DNA of 64,000 nt from Methylomonas albis (GTDB lineage Bacteria; Pseudomonadota; Gammaproteobacteria; Methylococcales; Methylomonadaceae), in contig NZ_JACXSS010000001.1 of assembly GCF_014850955.1 (NCBI RefSeq), positions 310,001 to 374,000 on the forward strand, read 5' to 3'. The notes below the pieces were generated by a model, which did no database searches, was not told the DNA's origin, and was given only the letters and a program-made list of their open reading frames with translations. A program made the position numbers and the translations under genes. Positions 27,031 to 36,777 of the stretch are shown here, one piece after another. How positions within the stretch are numbered: position 1 is the first letter of the stretch; the number at the start of each line of letters is the position of its first letter.

Positions 27031-27473
27031 TGTCCGTATCTCGCCTAGCTACCCAAATTACGTCGGTATTAATTGCACCTATTGCATGGGCTGACGAAGC
27101 CGCTACGCTGCCCAGACAGACCGCAAAAGTAGTCACTTCTGGGGATGTCGCACAGTGGGTGTTAGCTTTGTTATTGGTATTGGCGCTATTTTTTCTGTCG
27201 GTGTGGCTATTGCGCAAAAGTGGCAGTTTGGCTTTTGTCGGTAAAAGTCAGTTGGCGGTGTTGGCTGGATTGTCTTTGGGTATGCGCGAGAAATTGGTGT
27301 TGGTTAAAGTTGGCGAGAAACAACTATTATTAGGTGTTAGTGGCGGACGTATCGATAAACTGCTCGAACTTGAGGGCGATCAGCGTTTGTTTATGAATAG
27401 CGCAGCGAGCCAGGAAACCAACGTATTTGCCAAGAAATTGCTGCAAGTTATGCAGGGTAAGCACCATGATTAA
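27030..27473 (+). CDS. fliO: Flagellar biosynthetic protein FliO
   Basis: The 147-residue protein has a leader-like N-terminus, one membrane segment around residues 42-62 ('[18 protein letters not shown]'), and the FliO domain '[20 protein letters not shown]' with '[15 protein letters not shown]'. FliO assists assembly of FliP in the export gate. Its end overlaps fliP by 8 bases. Confidence 0.9.
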   Translation: MSVSRLATQITSVLIAPIAWADEAATLPRQTAKVVTSGDVAQWVLALLLVLALFFLSVWLLRKSGSLAFVGKSQLAVLAGLSLGMREKLVLVKVGEKQLLLGVSGGRIDKLLELEGDQRLFMNSAASQETNVFAKKLLQVMQGKHHD

Positions 27474-28215
27474 GTCGATCTCTTCTTGCCTGATACTGAT
27501 AGGTTTAATGTGGTTGCCGGAAACGGTTTCCGCCGCAGTAGGCATCGATGCGATTACGGTCACCAGCAACCCTAAAGGTGGCGAAACCTACACGGTCACC
27601 ATCCAAATTTTAGCGTTAATGACCATGCTGACCTTGCTGCCGGCATTGTTGTTATCGATGACTTCGTTTACTCGGATCATGATTGTATTGGGCTTGCTGC
27701 GCCAAGCCATAGGTGCCGCGCAAGCGCCAAGCAATCAAGTGTTGTTGGGGCTATCTCTATTTCTAACTATTTTCATCATGATGCCGGTGTTGGAAAAGGT
27801 TAACGAAACCGCCGTGCAGCCGTATATGGAAGAAAAAATCGACGCCGTGACCGCTTTGCAAAAAGCCTCGGAACCGTTCAAGCAGTTTATGCTCAAGCAA
27901 ACCCGCGAGGCGGATTTGGATACCTTTGTGCGCATCTCTGGCCGTGAGCAAATTGACAAGCCGGAAGATGTGCCGTTTTCCTTGTTGGTGCCGGCTTATG
28001 TGACTAGCGAACTGAAAACCGCTTTTCAGATAGGATTTCTGATTTTCCTGCCGTTCCTGGTTATCGATCTGGTGGTAGCCAGTGTATTGATGTCCATGGG
28101 TATGATGATGCTGTCGCCGATGATCGTGTCCTTGCCGTTCAAGATTATGCTGTTTGTGCTGGCGGACGGCTGGACCATGGTGATGGAAATGCTGGCAGCC
28201 AGCTTTTACGTATAG
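27466..28215 (+). CDS. fliP: Flagellar export-gate protein FliP
   Basis: The protein of 249 residues starts with a cleavable signal ('[10 protein letters not shown]'), then '[20 protein letters not shown]' and '[20 protein letters not shown]', hallmarks of FliP. It forms the core of the type III export gate with FliQ and FliR. I start at ATG 27466, which gives the signal peptide; the frame is open 39 bases further upstream inside fliO. Confidence 0.95.
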   Translation: MIKSISSCLILIGLMWLPETVSAAVGIDAITVTSNPKGGETYTVTIQILALMTMLTLLPALLLSMTSFTRIMIVLGLLRQAIGAAQAPSNQVLLGLSLFLTIFIMMPVLEKVNETAVQPYMEEKIDAVTALQKASEPFKQFMLKQTREADLDTFVRISGREQIDKPEDVPFSLLVPAYVTSELKTAFQIGFLIFLPFLVIDLVVASVLMSMGMMMLSPMIVSLPFKIMLFVLADGWTMVMEMLAASFYV

Positions 28216-28224
28216 GCCAAGTCG

Positions 28225-28497
28225 ATGATGACACCGGAAACCATCTCGGCAATAGCCCAGGACACCGTATTGATTTCCCTGAAATTAATGGGGCCCATCC
28301 TGATTGCATCCTTGGTTGTTGGTTTGCTGGTGTCCATGTTCCAGGCTGCGACCTCGATTCAAGAACAGACTCTGACCTTTATCCCTAAATTGGCAACTAT
28401 TATCGCGGTATTGATGATAGCCGGTCCCGGCATGTTGCAAATGCTCATCGATTATTTCCAAGATTTGATGCGCGATATTCCTACGCTAATAGGATGA
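28225..28497 (+). CDS. fliQ: Flagellar export-gate protein FliQ
   Basis: The 90-residue protein has two membrane helices and the FliQ sequence 'LVVGLLVSMFQAATSIQEQT' with 'LTFIPKL'. There are two ATG codons in a row at 28225; either could be used. It overlaps fliR by 4 bases. Confidence 0.95.
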   Translation: MMTPETISAIAQDTVLISLKLMGPILIASLVVGLLVSMFQAATSIQEQTLTFIPKLATIIAVLMIAGPGMLQMLIDYFQDLMRDIPTLIG

Positions 28498-29270
28498 ACT
28501 TCGGCGAAGACGAGCTACTGCGGTATCTTGCTTCGTTTGTCTGGCCATTCTTTCGCATCAGTTCCATGTTTATCACCGTGCCGGTTTTTAGTGTCAAAGC
28601 GGTGCCGGCCAAAGTACGATTAATCGCCAGCCTATTAATTACCTGGGTAATTATGCCAACCTTGCCGGCAATGCCGGATGTTGAAATGTTTGGCTATCAA
28701 GGGATTATGGTAGCTGTACAGCAGGTCGCCTTAGGTCTGACCACCGGATTTATCCTGCAGATGGTATTTTCCATTATGTTGTTTGCCGGACAGACAATTG
28801 CTTACAGCATGGGTTTGGGCTTTGCATCCATGGTCGATCCGGCAACTGGCGTGCAAGTGCCTGTGATTGCTCAGCTATTTGTGATTAGCGGCAGCTTCTT
28901 GTTTTTAGCGGTGGATGGCCATTTATTGCTGATAGAGATGCTGGCACAAAGCTTCCACACCTTGCCGGTGGGCAATATTGGTATGGATAAAGCCGACTTG
29001 TGGCGGATCATCAGCTGGAGCAGTCTGATATTTGCTGATGGCTTGCTACTTTCCATGCCAGTGATGGCTACGCTGCTATTCGTTAACATTAGCTTTGGTG
29101 TGGCATCCAAAGCTGCGCCGCAGCTGCAGATATTCGGTGTCGGCTTTCCGATCACCATCATGCTGGGCATGGGTTTAATCTGGATTGGTCTGCCCACCAT
29201 GCTGGAAGGCTTTAGCGATATGTTGCACGGCGGCTTCGCGTTGGTCGGTGAATTACTGAGGTTGCAATAA
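28494..29270 (+). CDS. fliR: Flagellar export-gate protein FliR
   Basis: The 258-residue polytopic protein has 'FVWPFFRISSMFITVPVFS' at the N-terminus and 'YSMGLGFASMVDPATGVQVP' in the middle, both FliR signatures. It completes the FliPQR export gate. flhB starts at the base after its stop codon. Confidence 0.95.
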   Translation: MNFGEDELLRYLASFVWPFFRISSMFITVPVFSVKAVPAKVRLIASLLITWVIMPTLPAMPDVEMFGYQGIMVAVQQVALGLTTGFILQMVFSIMLFAGQTIAYSMGLGFASMVDPATGVQVPVIAQLFVISGSFLFLAVDGHLLLIEMLAQSFHTLPVGNIGMDKADLWRIISWSSLIFADGLLLSMPVMATLLFVNISFGVASKAAPQLQIFGVGFPITIMLGMGLIWIGLPTMLEGFSDMLHGGFALVGELLRLQ

Positions 29271-30398
29271 ATGGCTGAAGATTCCGGGCAAGACAAAACC
29301 GAAGACCCCACAGGTAAGCGACTTACCGACTCGCGTCAAAAAGGTCAGGTCCCACGTTCCAAAGAGTTAAATACTTTTGTAACGCTGATGACAAGTTCCA
29401 TCTTGTTTTTTTATGTCGGTCAAGGCATGTGGCAAGATTTGCTGGAGATGATGAAGCGTGAATTCCGGCTATCTCGTGAAGAAATATTCGATCCGACCAC
29501 GCTGTTAATCTATTTGAAATCAGCGCTTGCCGACGGGCTTTCGGTGATACTGCCGTTTTTGGCGGTATTGGTTGTCGCCGATTTGCTCGCAGCTATCTTA
29601 TTGGGTGGCTGGAATTTTACTAGCGAGGGCTTCGAACCCAAATTTTCCAAACTCAATCCGCTGACCGGGATAAAAAAAATCATCGGTATTCAAGGCGTGG
29701 TCGAACTGATCAAGGCCATTATAAAAACCATATTGGTCTCCATTGTTTCCTGGAATTTGTTCAAACTGTATTTCGACGATTTTATGGGCCTGAGCCGCTT
29801 GCCTATCGATCAGGCTATCCATCACGTTGGCGATATTATTTCGTTCTGTTTAGTGATTTTAAGTGCCACCTTTTTATTGTTGGTGATGCTGGATGCGCCT
29901 TATCAATTGTGGAATCATCAGCGCCAATTGAAAATGACCAAGCAGGAAGTGCGCGATGAAGCCAAGGATCAGGAGGGTAATCCCGAGGTCAAAGGCAAAA
30001 TTCGCAGGATGCAGATGGAAGCTGCGCAGCGGCGGATGATGGATGCGGTGCCTAGCGCTGACGTTATCGTCACCAATCCCACCCATTTTGCGGTAGCCTT
30101 AAAATACGATCAAAGTGGGAATGGCGCGCCCTTGCTGGTTGCGAAAGGTACCGATTTGGTTGCCGCGCAGATCAGGCAGTTGGCAATGGCTTCGCAAGTA
30201 CCTTTGGTCGCAGCGCCTTCGCTGGCCAGGGCTTTGTACTATTCCACCGATCTGAATCAGGAAATACCGCGCGGCTTATTTTTGGCTGTCGCCCAGGTAT
30301 TGGCCTATGTTTTTCAATTACGGGCGTCCTCGCAATACGGTTGGAACAAGCCGGTTCCACCCGCCGATGTGCAAGTTCCCGACGACTTTAAGCAATAG
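29271..30398 (+). CDS. flhB: Flagellar export switch protein FlhB
   Basis: The 375-residue protein starts 'DKTEDPTGKRLTDSRQKGQV', has four membrane helices, and carries the autocleavage motif NPTH at about residues 269-272 ('VIVTNPTHFAVALKYD'). Cleavage between N and P switches export specificity from rod/hook to filament subunits. The start ATG abuts the fliR stop. Confidence 0.96.
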   Translation: MAEDSGQDKTEDPTGKRLTDSRQKGQVPRSKELNTFVTLMTSSILFFYVGQGMWQDLLEMMKREFRLSREEIFDPTTLLIYLKSALADGLSVILPFLAVLVVADLLAAILLGGWNFTSEGFEPKFSKLNPLTGIKKIIGIQGVVELIKAIIKTILVSIVSWNLFKLYFDDFMGLSRLPIDQAIHHVGDIISFCLVILSATFLLLVMLDAPYQLWNHQRQLKMTKQEVRDEAKDQEGNPEVKGKIRRMQMEAAQRRMMDAVPSADVIVTNPTHFAVALKYDQSGNGAPLLVAKGTDLVAAQIRQLAMASQVPLVAAPSLARALYYSTDLNQEIPRGLFLAVAQVLAYVFQLRASSQYGWNKPVPPADVQVPDDFKQ

Positions 30399-30417
30399 CC
30401 AGGTATCGAGCTGAATT

Positions 30418-32523
30418 ATGGATTTTACGAAAATACTCAACGCGTTGAAGGCACTGAATGGGCTAGGTTTGGGTGCGCCGCTGTTGATTATCATGTTGCT
30501 GGCATTGTTGATTTTGCCGCTGCCGCCGTTTGCACTGGATCTGTTTTTTACCTTCAATATCGCGTTTTCGCTGATTATCTTGCTGGTGGTGATTTACACC
30601 CTCAAACCGCTGGAGTTCGCGTCCTTTCCCACCGTGATTCTGGTAGCAACCTTGTTGCGGCTGTCCCTGAACGTGGCATCCACCCGGGTCGTGTTGATTC
30701 GCGGCCATGAAGGCGGTGACGCCGCGGGCAAAGTAATCGAAGCCTTCGGTTCTTTTGTAATCGGCGGCAATTTTGCGGTGGGCATCGTGGTGTTTGCCAT
30801 TTTGGTGATCATCAATTTTATGGTGGTGACCAAGGGTGCCGGCCGGGTGGCGGAAGTTAGCGCCCGTTTCACCTTGGACGCGATGCCGGGCAAGCAGATG
30901 GCTATCGATGCCGATTTGAACTCCGGCTTGATCAATCAGGACGAGGCCCGCGCTCGCCGCGAGGAAGTGGCGGCGGAAGCCGATTTCTACGGTTCGATGG
31001 ATGGTGCCAGTAAATTCGTGCGTGGTGACGCGGTAGCCGGCATCATCATTTTGTTCGTGAATATGATCGGTGGTTTGGCGATAGGCGTGGGCCAACATGG
31101 TATGAGCTTTGCCGACGCCGCCAATGTTTACGTGTTGCTGACTATCGGCGACGGGTTAGTGGCGCAGATTCCATCCTTATTATTATCGGTTGCCGCTGCG
31201 ATGGTGGTCACGCGTGTCCGGGGTAGCAAGCAGGACATCGGCAAGCAGCTGAGTTCGCAACTGTTCGAAGATCCTCGCACTCTGCTGGTTACTGCGGTGG
31301 TAATGGGCATCTTGGGCATCATTCCCGGTATGCCCAATCTGGTGTTTATCTTGCTGGCGCTGATATTGGTCGGTGGGGCGTATTTGATCGATAGGCGCCA
31401 TAAGTTGGAGGAAGAAAAAGCCTTGGAAATGGAGCGCATAGTGTCGCCGCAGCAACTGGCTAAAACCGAGATCAAGGAATTGGGTTGGGATGATGTAATG
31501 CCGGTCGATGCGATCGGTCTGGAAGTCGGGTATCGCCTGATTCCACTGGTGGACAGAAATCAGGGCGGCCAATTGATGATGCGTATCAAGGGTGTGCGCA
31601 AGAAGTTATCGCAAGAGTTGGGCTTTCTAATTCCTTCGGTACATATTCGCGATAACCTGGATTTGTCGCCTACCGAATATCGGATTTCCTTGATGGGGGT
31701 GAGCGTTGGCGAAGCCAACATCATGCCCGAAAAAGAAATGGCAATTAATCCCGGGCGGGTGTTTGGCACATTGCAAGGCGCGCCTTGTAAGGATCCTGCC
31801 TTCGGTTTGGATGCGATCTGGATTGATGCCAATCAAAAAGACCAGGCGCAAACTTTGGGATATACCGTAGTTGATCCCAGTACTGTGGTGGCCACACATC
31901 TCAGCCATATTCTGCAAAGCAATGCGCACGAATTGTTTGGTTACGAAGAGGCGCAACAGCTGTTGGATAATTTAACTAAGGTGGCACCGAAGCTGGTCGA
32001 AGATCTGGTGCCAAAAACCTTGCCCTTGGGTATTTTGGTCAAGGTTCTGCAAAATCTGCTGCAAGAGCGGGTTTCGATTCGCGATTTACGGACTATCGCC
32101 GAAACTTTGGCGGAGTACGGGGTGAAGAGTCAAGATCCGGACATCTTGACCTCAGCGGTGCGGGCGGCGTTAGGGCGTTCAATTGTCCATGAAATCAATG
32201 GGGTACAAACAGAGATCCCGGTGATTACCTTGGATCCTGGATTGGAACAGATATTGCATAGGTCATTGCAGACGGCTGGCGAAGGTGGTGCGGGTTTAGA
32301 ACCGGGCTTGGCTGAGCAGATGCACAAATCCCTGGAGGAAAGTGCGCAAAGGATGGAAATGGAAGGACAGACGGCGGTGTTGTTGGTGTCTTCTTATATT
32401 CGTCCCTGGTTGGCTCGCTTCGTTCGTCATTCGATATCCGGTTTACATGTGCTGGCCTATAATGAAATCCCGCAAGATCGGCAGATCAGGGTGGTTTCCA
32501 CAGTGGGACAGCGTGGACAATAA
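30418..32523 (+). CDS. flhA: Flagellar export-gate protein FlhA
   Basis: The 701-residue protein has eight predicted membrane helices in the first half, the FHIPEP-type signature region 'RLSLNVASTRVVLIRGHEG' and the cytosolic ring domain from about residue 340 ('LGWDDVMPVDAIGLEVGYRL'). It receives export substrates and chaperones. The next gene, flhF, follows after 15 bases. Confidence 0.96.
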   Translation: MDFTKILNALKALNGLGLGAPLLIIMLLALLILPLPPFALDLFFTFNIAFSLIILLVVIYTLKPLEFASFPTVILVATLLRLSLNVASTRVVLIRGHEGGDAAGKVIEAFGSFVIGGNFAVGIVVFAILVIINFMVVTKGAGRVAEVSARFTLDAMPGKQMAIDADLNSGLINQDEARARREEVAAEADFYGSMDGASKFVRGDAVAGIIILFVNMIGGLAIGVGQHGMSFADAANVYVLLTIGDGLVAQIPSLLLSVAAAMVVTRVRGSKQDIGKQLSSQLFEDPRTLLVTAVVMGILGIIPGMPNLVFILLALILVGGAYLIDRRHKLEEEKALEMERIVSPQQLAKTEIKELGWDDVMPVDAIGLEVGYRLIPLVDRNQGGQLMMRIKGVRKKLSQELGFLIPSVHIRDNLDLSPTEYRISLMGVSVGEANIMPEKEMAINPGRVFGTLQGAPCKDPAFGLDAIWIDANQKDQAQTLGYTVVDPSTVVATHLSHILQSNAHELFGYEEAQQLLDNLTKVAPKLVEDLVPKTLPLGILVKVLQNLLQERVSIRDLRTIAETLAEYGVKSQDPDILTSAVRAALGRSIVHEINGVQTEIPVITLDPGLEQILHRSLQTAGEGGAGLEPGLAEQMHKSLEESAQRMEMEGQTAVLLVSSYIRPWLARFVRHSISGLHVLAYNEIPQDRQIRVVSTVGQRGQ

Positions 32524-32538
32524 AACAGAGGTTGCGCG

Positions 32539-33945
32539 ATGAAAATTAAACGCTTTTTTGCAGCAGACATACGGCAGGCCATGCGCATGGTCAAAGAAGA
32601 ATTGGGTGCCGAAGCAGTGATTATGTCCAACCGTTCGGTGGATGGCGGCGTGGAAATTGTTGCAGCCCGTGACTTTGACGAGCAGGTCATTCATAAAAAT
32701 CTCAAACAGCGCGAAGACGAAAAATTGCCGCCCAATGAAGTTAAAAAAGTTGATTTACCGGATCTCGAAGCCGATAGAAAATCCTTGCATGTGTTGAGCA
32801 GTGCCAGAAAACGCGGTGTTGAAGGTAGCATTCCGGAAAATCCTATCCGTCGCAATTTGGATCAATACGTCGGTTATGCTGAAAAACTACAGGTTGGGCA
32901 TAACAACGCACAGAAAATCTCTGAAAAAGTTCGGCAGGTCGAAAAGCCTGCGTGGGCGAGTGCCGATCCAAAAATTAAACCGTTGACCGAGCCTCGGCCG
33001 GTTCAAGCGCACAACGGCGACAAATTTATCGACGAAATGCGTGCGGAAATGAAAGAACTACGGACCATGTTGGACAGCAAGCTGTCGAATATCGTGATGC
33101 AAATGCCGCAACACGGCCTACCTTTGCACGACGATTTACGCGACCGGATGCTGGAGTGCGGCTTCTCAAAAAACCTGGCAGGGAAGATAGCCAACCGGCT
33201 GGGTAGTCATAAGCAATTTGATATGGCCATCGGCAAAGCTCAGGACATGTTGGCCAAGCTGGTGCCAATCGCCGACGACAAGCTATTGGATCATGGTGGT
33301 ATCGCTGCATTGGTTGGCTCGACCGGCGTGGGTAAAACCACGACAGTCGCTAAGCTGGCCGCGCAGTTTATTTTAAAACACGGCTCACGGCAGATCGCGT
33401 TGATCACCACTGACAATTATCGGATTGGTGCTCACGAGCAAATCAATACTTACGGCAGAATCCTGGATGTGCCGGTCAGAGTCGCAGGCGATGCCGAGGA
33501 ATTGCGTCGGCATATCAATAGTTTTTCCGACAAGCGCCTGATTTTGATAGACACCGCCGGTATGAGCCAGCGCGACATGCGCTTGGTCGAACAATTGAAA
33601 ACCTTGCAACACGGCGATTTGCCTATACGCTCGTATTTGGTGATGTCCGCAACCACTCAATACAAGGCAATGCTGGAAATTATGGACGCGTTCCGGATAC
33701 TCGAACCACAAGCGACTATACTAACCAAGTTTGATGAGGCAGTTAGCAAAGGTACCGCGTTGTCGGCGATTATCGAGCGGCGCATGCCATTGTCATTTGT
33801 CACTGATGGTCAGCAGGTTCCGGAAGATATTTATTTACCCGATGCCGATGCGTTGATTCAGCAGTGTATGGAAAATGTCGATCAAGACCAAGGCTATGGT
33901 GACGATGTGAATGTTGAAGACTGGATGGCGGAAAGCCATGCATAA
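32539..33945 (+). CDS. flhF: Flagellar biosynthesis GTPase FlhF
   Basis: The 468-residue protein has the N-terminal 'MKIKRFFAADIRQAMRMVKE' B domain, a linker, and a C-terminal SRP-type GTPase with P-loop 'ALVGSTGVGKTTTVAKLAAQ', 'TTDNYRIGAHEQ' and 'LIDTAGMSQRD'. FlhF places the flagellum at the cell pole. Together with FlhG downstream it implies polar flagellation. Confidence 0.95.
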   Translation: MKIKRFFAADIRQAMRMVKEELGAEAVIMSNRSVDGGVEIVAARDFDEQVIHKNLKQREDEKLPPNEVKKVDLPDLEADRKSLHVLSSARKRGVEGSIPENPIRRNLDQYVGYAEKLQVGHNNAQKISEKVRQVEKPAWASADPKIKPLTEPRPVQAHNGDKFIDEMRAEMKELRTMLDSKLSNIVMQMPQHGLPLHDDLRDRMLECGFSKNLAGKIANRLGSHKQFDMAIGKAQDMLAKLVPIADDKLLDHGGIAALVGSTGVGKTTTVAKLAAQFILKHGSRQIALITTDNYRIGAHEQINTYGRILDVPVRVAGDAEELRRHINSFSDKRLILIDTAGMSQRDMRLVEQLKTLQHGDLPIRSYLVMSATTQYKAMLEIMDAFRILEPQATILTKFDEAVSKGTALSAIIERRMPLSFVTDGQQVPEDIYLPDADALIQQCMENVDQDQGYGDDVNVEDWMAESHA

Positions 33946-34810
33946 GTCATTCGATCAGGCAGCTGGAATAAGACAAATGAGACATATGAAACCGGTGCGA
34001 GTAATCGCGGTAACAAGTGGCAAGGGCGGGGTTGGTAAGACCAATCTTTCCGTGAATATCGGCGTGGCGCTATCCAAGATGGGTAGGCGAGTGGCGATAC
34101 TCGATGCCGACATGGGCTTGGCCAATGTTGATATTTTGCTGGGCATGTTTCCCGAATTCAATTTGTCGCATGTATTGAGCGGCGAAAAAAGCTTGAAGGA
34201 GATCATGATGACCGGGCCTTCCGGGCTAAAAATCATCCCGGCTTCATCAGGTATTCAGCGGATGTCTGATTTGTCGAGTATCGAGCAAGCCGGCGTAATA
34301 AGAGCTTTTAGCGAAATCGACCGAGAGTTGGATGTATTGATAGTCGATACTGCCGCCGGTATTTCGGCAAGTGTGGTGAATTTTGCTCGCGCTTGTCAGG
34401 AAATAATTGTGGTGGTTTGTGACGAGCCGACTTCATTGGCCGATGCTTATGCTTATATTAAGTTGTTGAACAGAGATTACGGGCTTAACAGTTTTCACAT
34501 TATTACGAATATGGTGCAATCTGCCGAGCATGGGCAGGCCTTGTTTAATAAGCTTAGTAAGGTTACCGACCGTTATTTGGACGTGGCCTTGCATTTCGTC
34601 GGCGCGGTGCCGCAGGACGAATATTTGAAAAAGTCCGTGCAAAAACAAACGCCGGTGGTGGAAGCATTCCCGCAAAGTAAAGCGGCACTAGCCATTAAGA
34701 ATTTGGCACGGAAGATCGACAGCTGGCCCATCAAGCCCAAAGCGGGCGGCTACCTGGAGTTTTTTGTCGAGCGGATGATTCAGTTCAGCGCGAAAGAGGA
34801 TGTTGCATGA
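33938..34810 (+). CDS. flhG: Flagellar number regulator FlhG/FleN (MinD-like ATPase)
   Basis: The protein of 290 residues has the deviant Walker A 'VTSGKGGVGKTNLSVNIGV' and 'ILDADMGLANVDILLG', typical of FleN/FlhG. The N-terminal 'FDQAAGIRQ' is the DQAxxLR-type motif that stimulates FlhF GTPase. FlhG limits flagellar number. I start at ATG 33938, which overlaps the flhF stop by 8 bases; the longer frame from 33911 lies inside flhF. Confidence 0.94.
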   Translation: MHKSFDQAAGIRQMRHMKPVRVIAVTSGKGGVGKTNLSVNIGVALSKMGRRVAILDADMGLANVDILLGMFPEFNLSHVLSGEKSLKEIMMTGPSGLKIIPASSGIQRMSDLSSIEQAGVIRAFSEIDRELDVLIVDTAAGISASVVNFARACQEIIVVVCDEPTSLADAYAYIKLLNRDYGLNSFHIITNMVQSAEHGQALFNKLSKVTDRYLDVALHFVGAVPQDEYLKKSVQKQTPVVEAFPQSKAALAIKNLARKIDSWPIKPKAGGYLEFFVERMIQFSAKEDVA

Positions 34811-35553
34811 GCGGAGCGGCAATGTATGCTGCCGTGCAGGCTGGAAATGTTGATGCCTTAGTCATCCAACATGCGCCGCTGGTAAAACGCATTGCCTACC
34901 ACTTAATGGGCCGGCTACCCGATACGGTGCAGCTCGATGATTTGATTCAATCCGGTATGCTGGGTTTGCTGGAAGCGCTGAAACATTATGACGCAGGCCA
35001 GGGTGCCAGCTTCGATACTTACGCCGGTATCCGTATCCGCGGGGCCATGCTTGACGAATTGCGCCGTTCCGATTGGACGCCGCGTTCGGTACATAAGAAA
35101 GCCCGGATGGTGGCAGAGGCGATGCGTGAGGTCGAGAACCAATTGGGACGCGACGCCAAAGATACCGAAGTAGCCGGGCATATGGGTATAGGCCTGAATG
35201 AATACCATCATATTTTGCAGGACGCGGTGTCTTGCAAAACCTTTAGCGTCGAAGAATTGGTGCAGGGCGAAGACAGCGTTATAGATGATGTACGCGGCAA
35301 TCAGCAGCCGGAAGATGTGCTGATCCAACAGAATTTTCAAAAAGCCCTGACCAAGGCGATTTCGGAATTACCGGAACGCGAGCGCTTAGTTATATCGCTT
35401 TATTACGACGAAGAGCTGAATTTGCGCGAGATTGGCAAGGTGCTCGATGTCAGCGAATCGCGGGTTAGCCAAATTTGTAGTCAGGCGATGTTGCGTTTAC
35501 GCGCTAGACTTGCGGATTGGGCCGAAGGGAAAGATAATAAAAAGTGCTGCTAA
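34807..35553 (+). CDS. fliA: Flagellar sigma factor FliA (sigma-28)
   Basis: The 248-residue protein has region 2 'HYDAGQGASFDTYAGIRIRG' with 'MLDELRRSDWTPRSVHKKA' and region 4 'ELPERERLVISLYYDEELNL' with 'LDVSESRVSQICSQA'. It directs transcription of late flagellar and chemotaxis genes. It overlaps flhG by 4 bases. Confidence 0.96.
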   Translation: MSGAAMYAAVQAGNVDALVIQHAPLVKRIAYHLMGRLPDTVQLDDLIQSGMLGLLEALKHYDAGQGASFDTYAGIRIRGAMLDELRRSDWTPRSVHKKARMVAEAMREVENQLGRDAKDTEVAGHMGIGLNEYHHILQDAVSCKTFSVEELVQGEDSVIDDVRGNQQPEDVLIQQNFQKALTKAISELPERERLVISLYYDEELNLREIGKVLDVSESRVSQICSQAMLRLRARLADWAEGKDNKKCC

Positions 35554-35640
35554 TGTGTGGTTATTGCAGGAGTTTTTCGCAGTTATTAGTGACATTTTAG
35601 TGGTTTCTTAACGATAAAGTAATCTGGGTGGAGATTATCC

Positions 35641-36027
35641 TTGGATAAAAATATGCGTATTCTGGTTGTCGATGACTTTTCGACAATGCGGAGAATAGTA
35701 AAAAACCTATTGAAAGATCTGGGTTTTACCAACACCGTGGAAGCGGACGACGGTAAAACCGCGCTGCCTATTTTGGAAAAAGGCGGCATCGATTTTTTAA
35801 TCACCGACTGGAATATGCCTGGCATGACCGGCATTGATTTGTTGAAGGCCGTCAGATCTAATCCTGGCTTAGCCAACTTACCCGTGCTAATGGTTACTGC
35901 CGAGGCCAAGCGTGAGCAAATCATTATGGCCGCGCAAGCCGGTGTAAACGGATATGTTATCAAGCCTTTTACCGCTGCTACTCTTAAAGAGAAAATCGAA
36001 AAGATTTTTGAGCGCATCGACGGTTAA
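35641..36027 (+). CDS. cheY: Chemotaxis response regulator CheY
   Basis: The 128-residue single receiver domain has '[20 protein letters not shown]' (Asp11, Asp12), phospho-acceptor Asp56 in '[13 protein letters not shown]', the Thr in '[12 protein letters not shown]' and the Lys in 'GYVIKPF'. Phospho-CheY binds FliM. I use the TTG at 35641, which has GGAG eight bases before it; the ATG at 35653 is too far from any such site. The 87-base gap before it could hold a separate promoter; I see a weak 'CGATAA' block near 35612 but no clear sigma-28 partner. Confidence 0.95.
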   Translation: MDKNMRILVVDDFSTMRRIVKNLLKDLGFTNTVEADDGKTALPILEKGGIDFLITDWNMPGMTGIDLLKAVRSNPGLANLPVLMVTAEAKREQIIMAAQAGVNGYVIKPFTAATLKEKIEKIFERIDG

Positions 36028-36044
36028 AACTCAGGGAGATTAAT

Positions 36045-36767
36045 ATGAATAGTGATCTACTGAGTTTGGCCCGGGAGTTGGTTGCAGCATTGGAAAAATG
36101 CGATGACGCAGCTGCCGACGAAATTCTCGATCAAGTGGCGGGCTTGAGAGAGTCCCAATTATTTAAAGAAATTGGCCGCCTGACCCGGCAACTGCACGAC
36201 ACCATGGTTAGTTTCTCTGTGGATTCCAAGATAACCGCCATGGCGGAGCACGATATTCCGGATGCCAAGGAGCGCCTGCATTACGTTATAGCAATGACCG
36301 AACAGGCGGCGGATCAGACTTTAACTGCAGTTGAAGAATTGTTGCCGGTAGCTGATGAGCTGAGCGGGCAGGTCAATCAATTGTCGGCGCAATGGAATCG
36401 CTTTTTGGATCGGGAGATGCCGTTCGACGAGTTCAAGGCGATGAGCACGGACCTTAGTCAATATTTTGAGCAGTCGCGAGTGTCGCTGGACAGAATCCAG
36501 GCGGGTTTGAGCGATATATTGATGGCGCAAGGGTTTCAAGACATTACCGGACAGATCATCCGCCGAGTTATCGATTTGGTGCAGGATCTCGAAGGCAGCA
36601 TGGTTAATCTGATCAAAATTTCCAGTCGCAAAGTCACGCCAAGCAGCGGTGCGGCCTTACAGCCCGAAGTGCCCGGGCCTGTTGTACCCGGAGTTGATGA
36701 TAGAGATGGCGATGTCGCTACCAGCCAAGTCGATGTCGATGATTTGCTGTCTAGTCTAGGGTTCTGA
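36045..36767 (+). CDS. cheZ: Chemotaxis protein phosphatase CheZ
   Basis: The 240-residue helical protein has the catalytic segment 'ILMAQGFQDITGQIIRRVID' (Asp and Gln) and the C-terminal CheY-binding peptide 'VDDLLSSLGF'. It removes phosphate from CheY-P. It lies between cheY and cheA in the usual order for polar flagellates. Confidence 0.95.
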   Translation: MNSDLLSLARELVAALEKCDDAAADEILDQVAGLRESQLFKEIGRLTRQLHDTMVSFSVDSKITAMAEHDIPDAKERLHYVIAMTEQAADQTLTAVEELLPVADELSGQVNQLSAQWNRFLDREMPFDEFKAMSTDLSQYFEQSRVSLDRIQAGLSDILMAQGFQDITGQIIRRVIDLVQDLEGSMVNLIKISSRKVTPSSGAALQPEVPGPVVPGVDDRDGDVATSQVDVDDLLSSLGF

Positions 36768-36777
36768 GGAAAACAAC

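Noticed and set aside
30463-31098. A 211-codon minus-strand open frame opposite flhA
   Set aside because: It is His/Gln-rich low-complexity sequence mirrored from hydrophobic codons of flhA; flhA itself is intact and well conserved.
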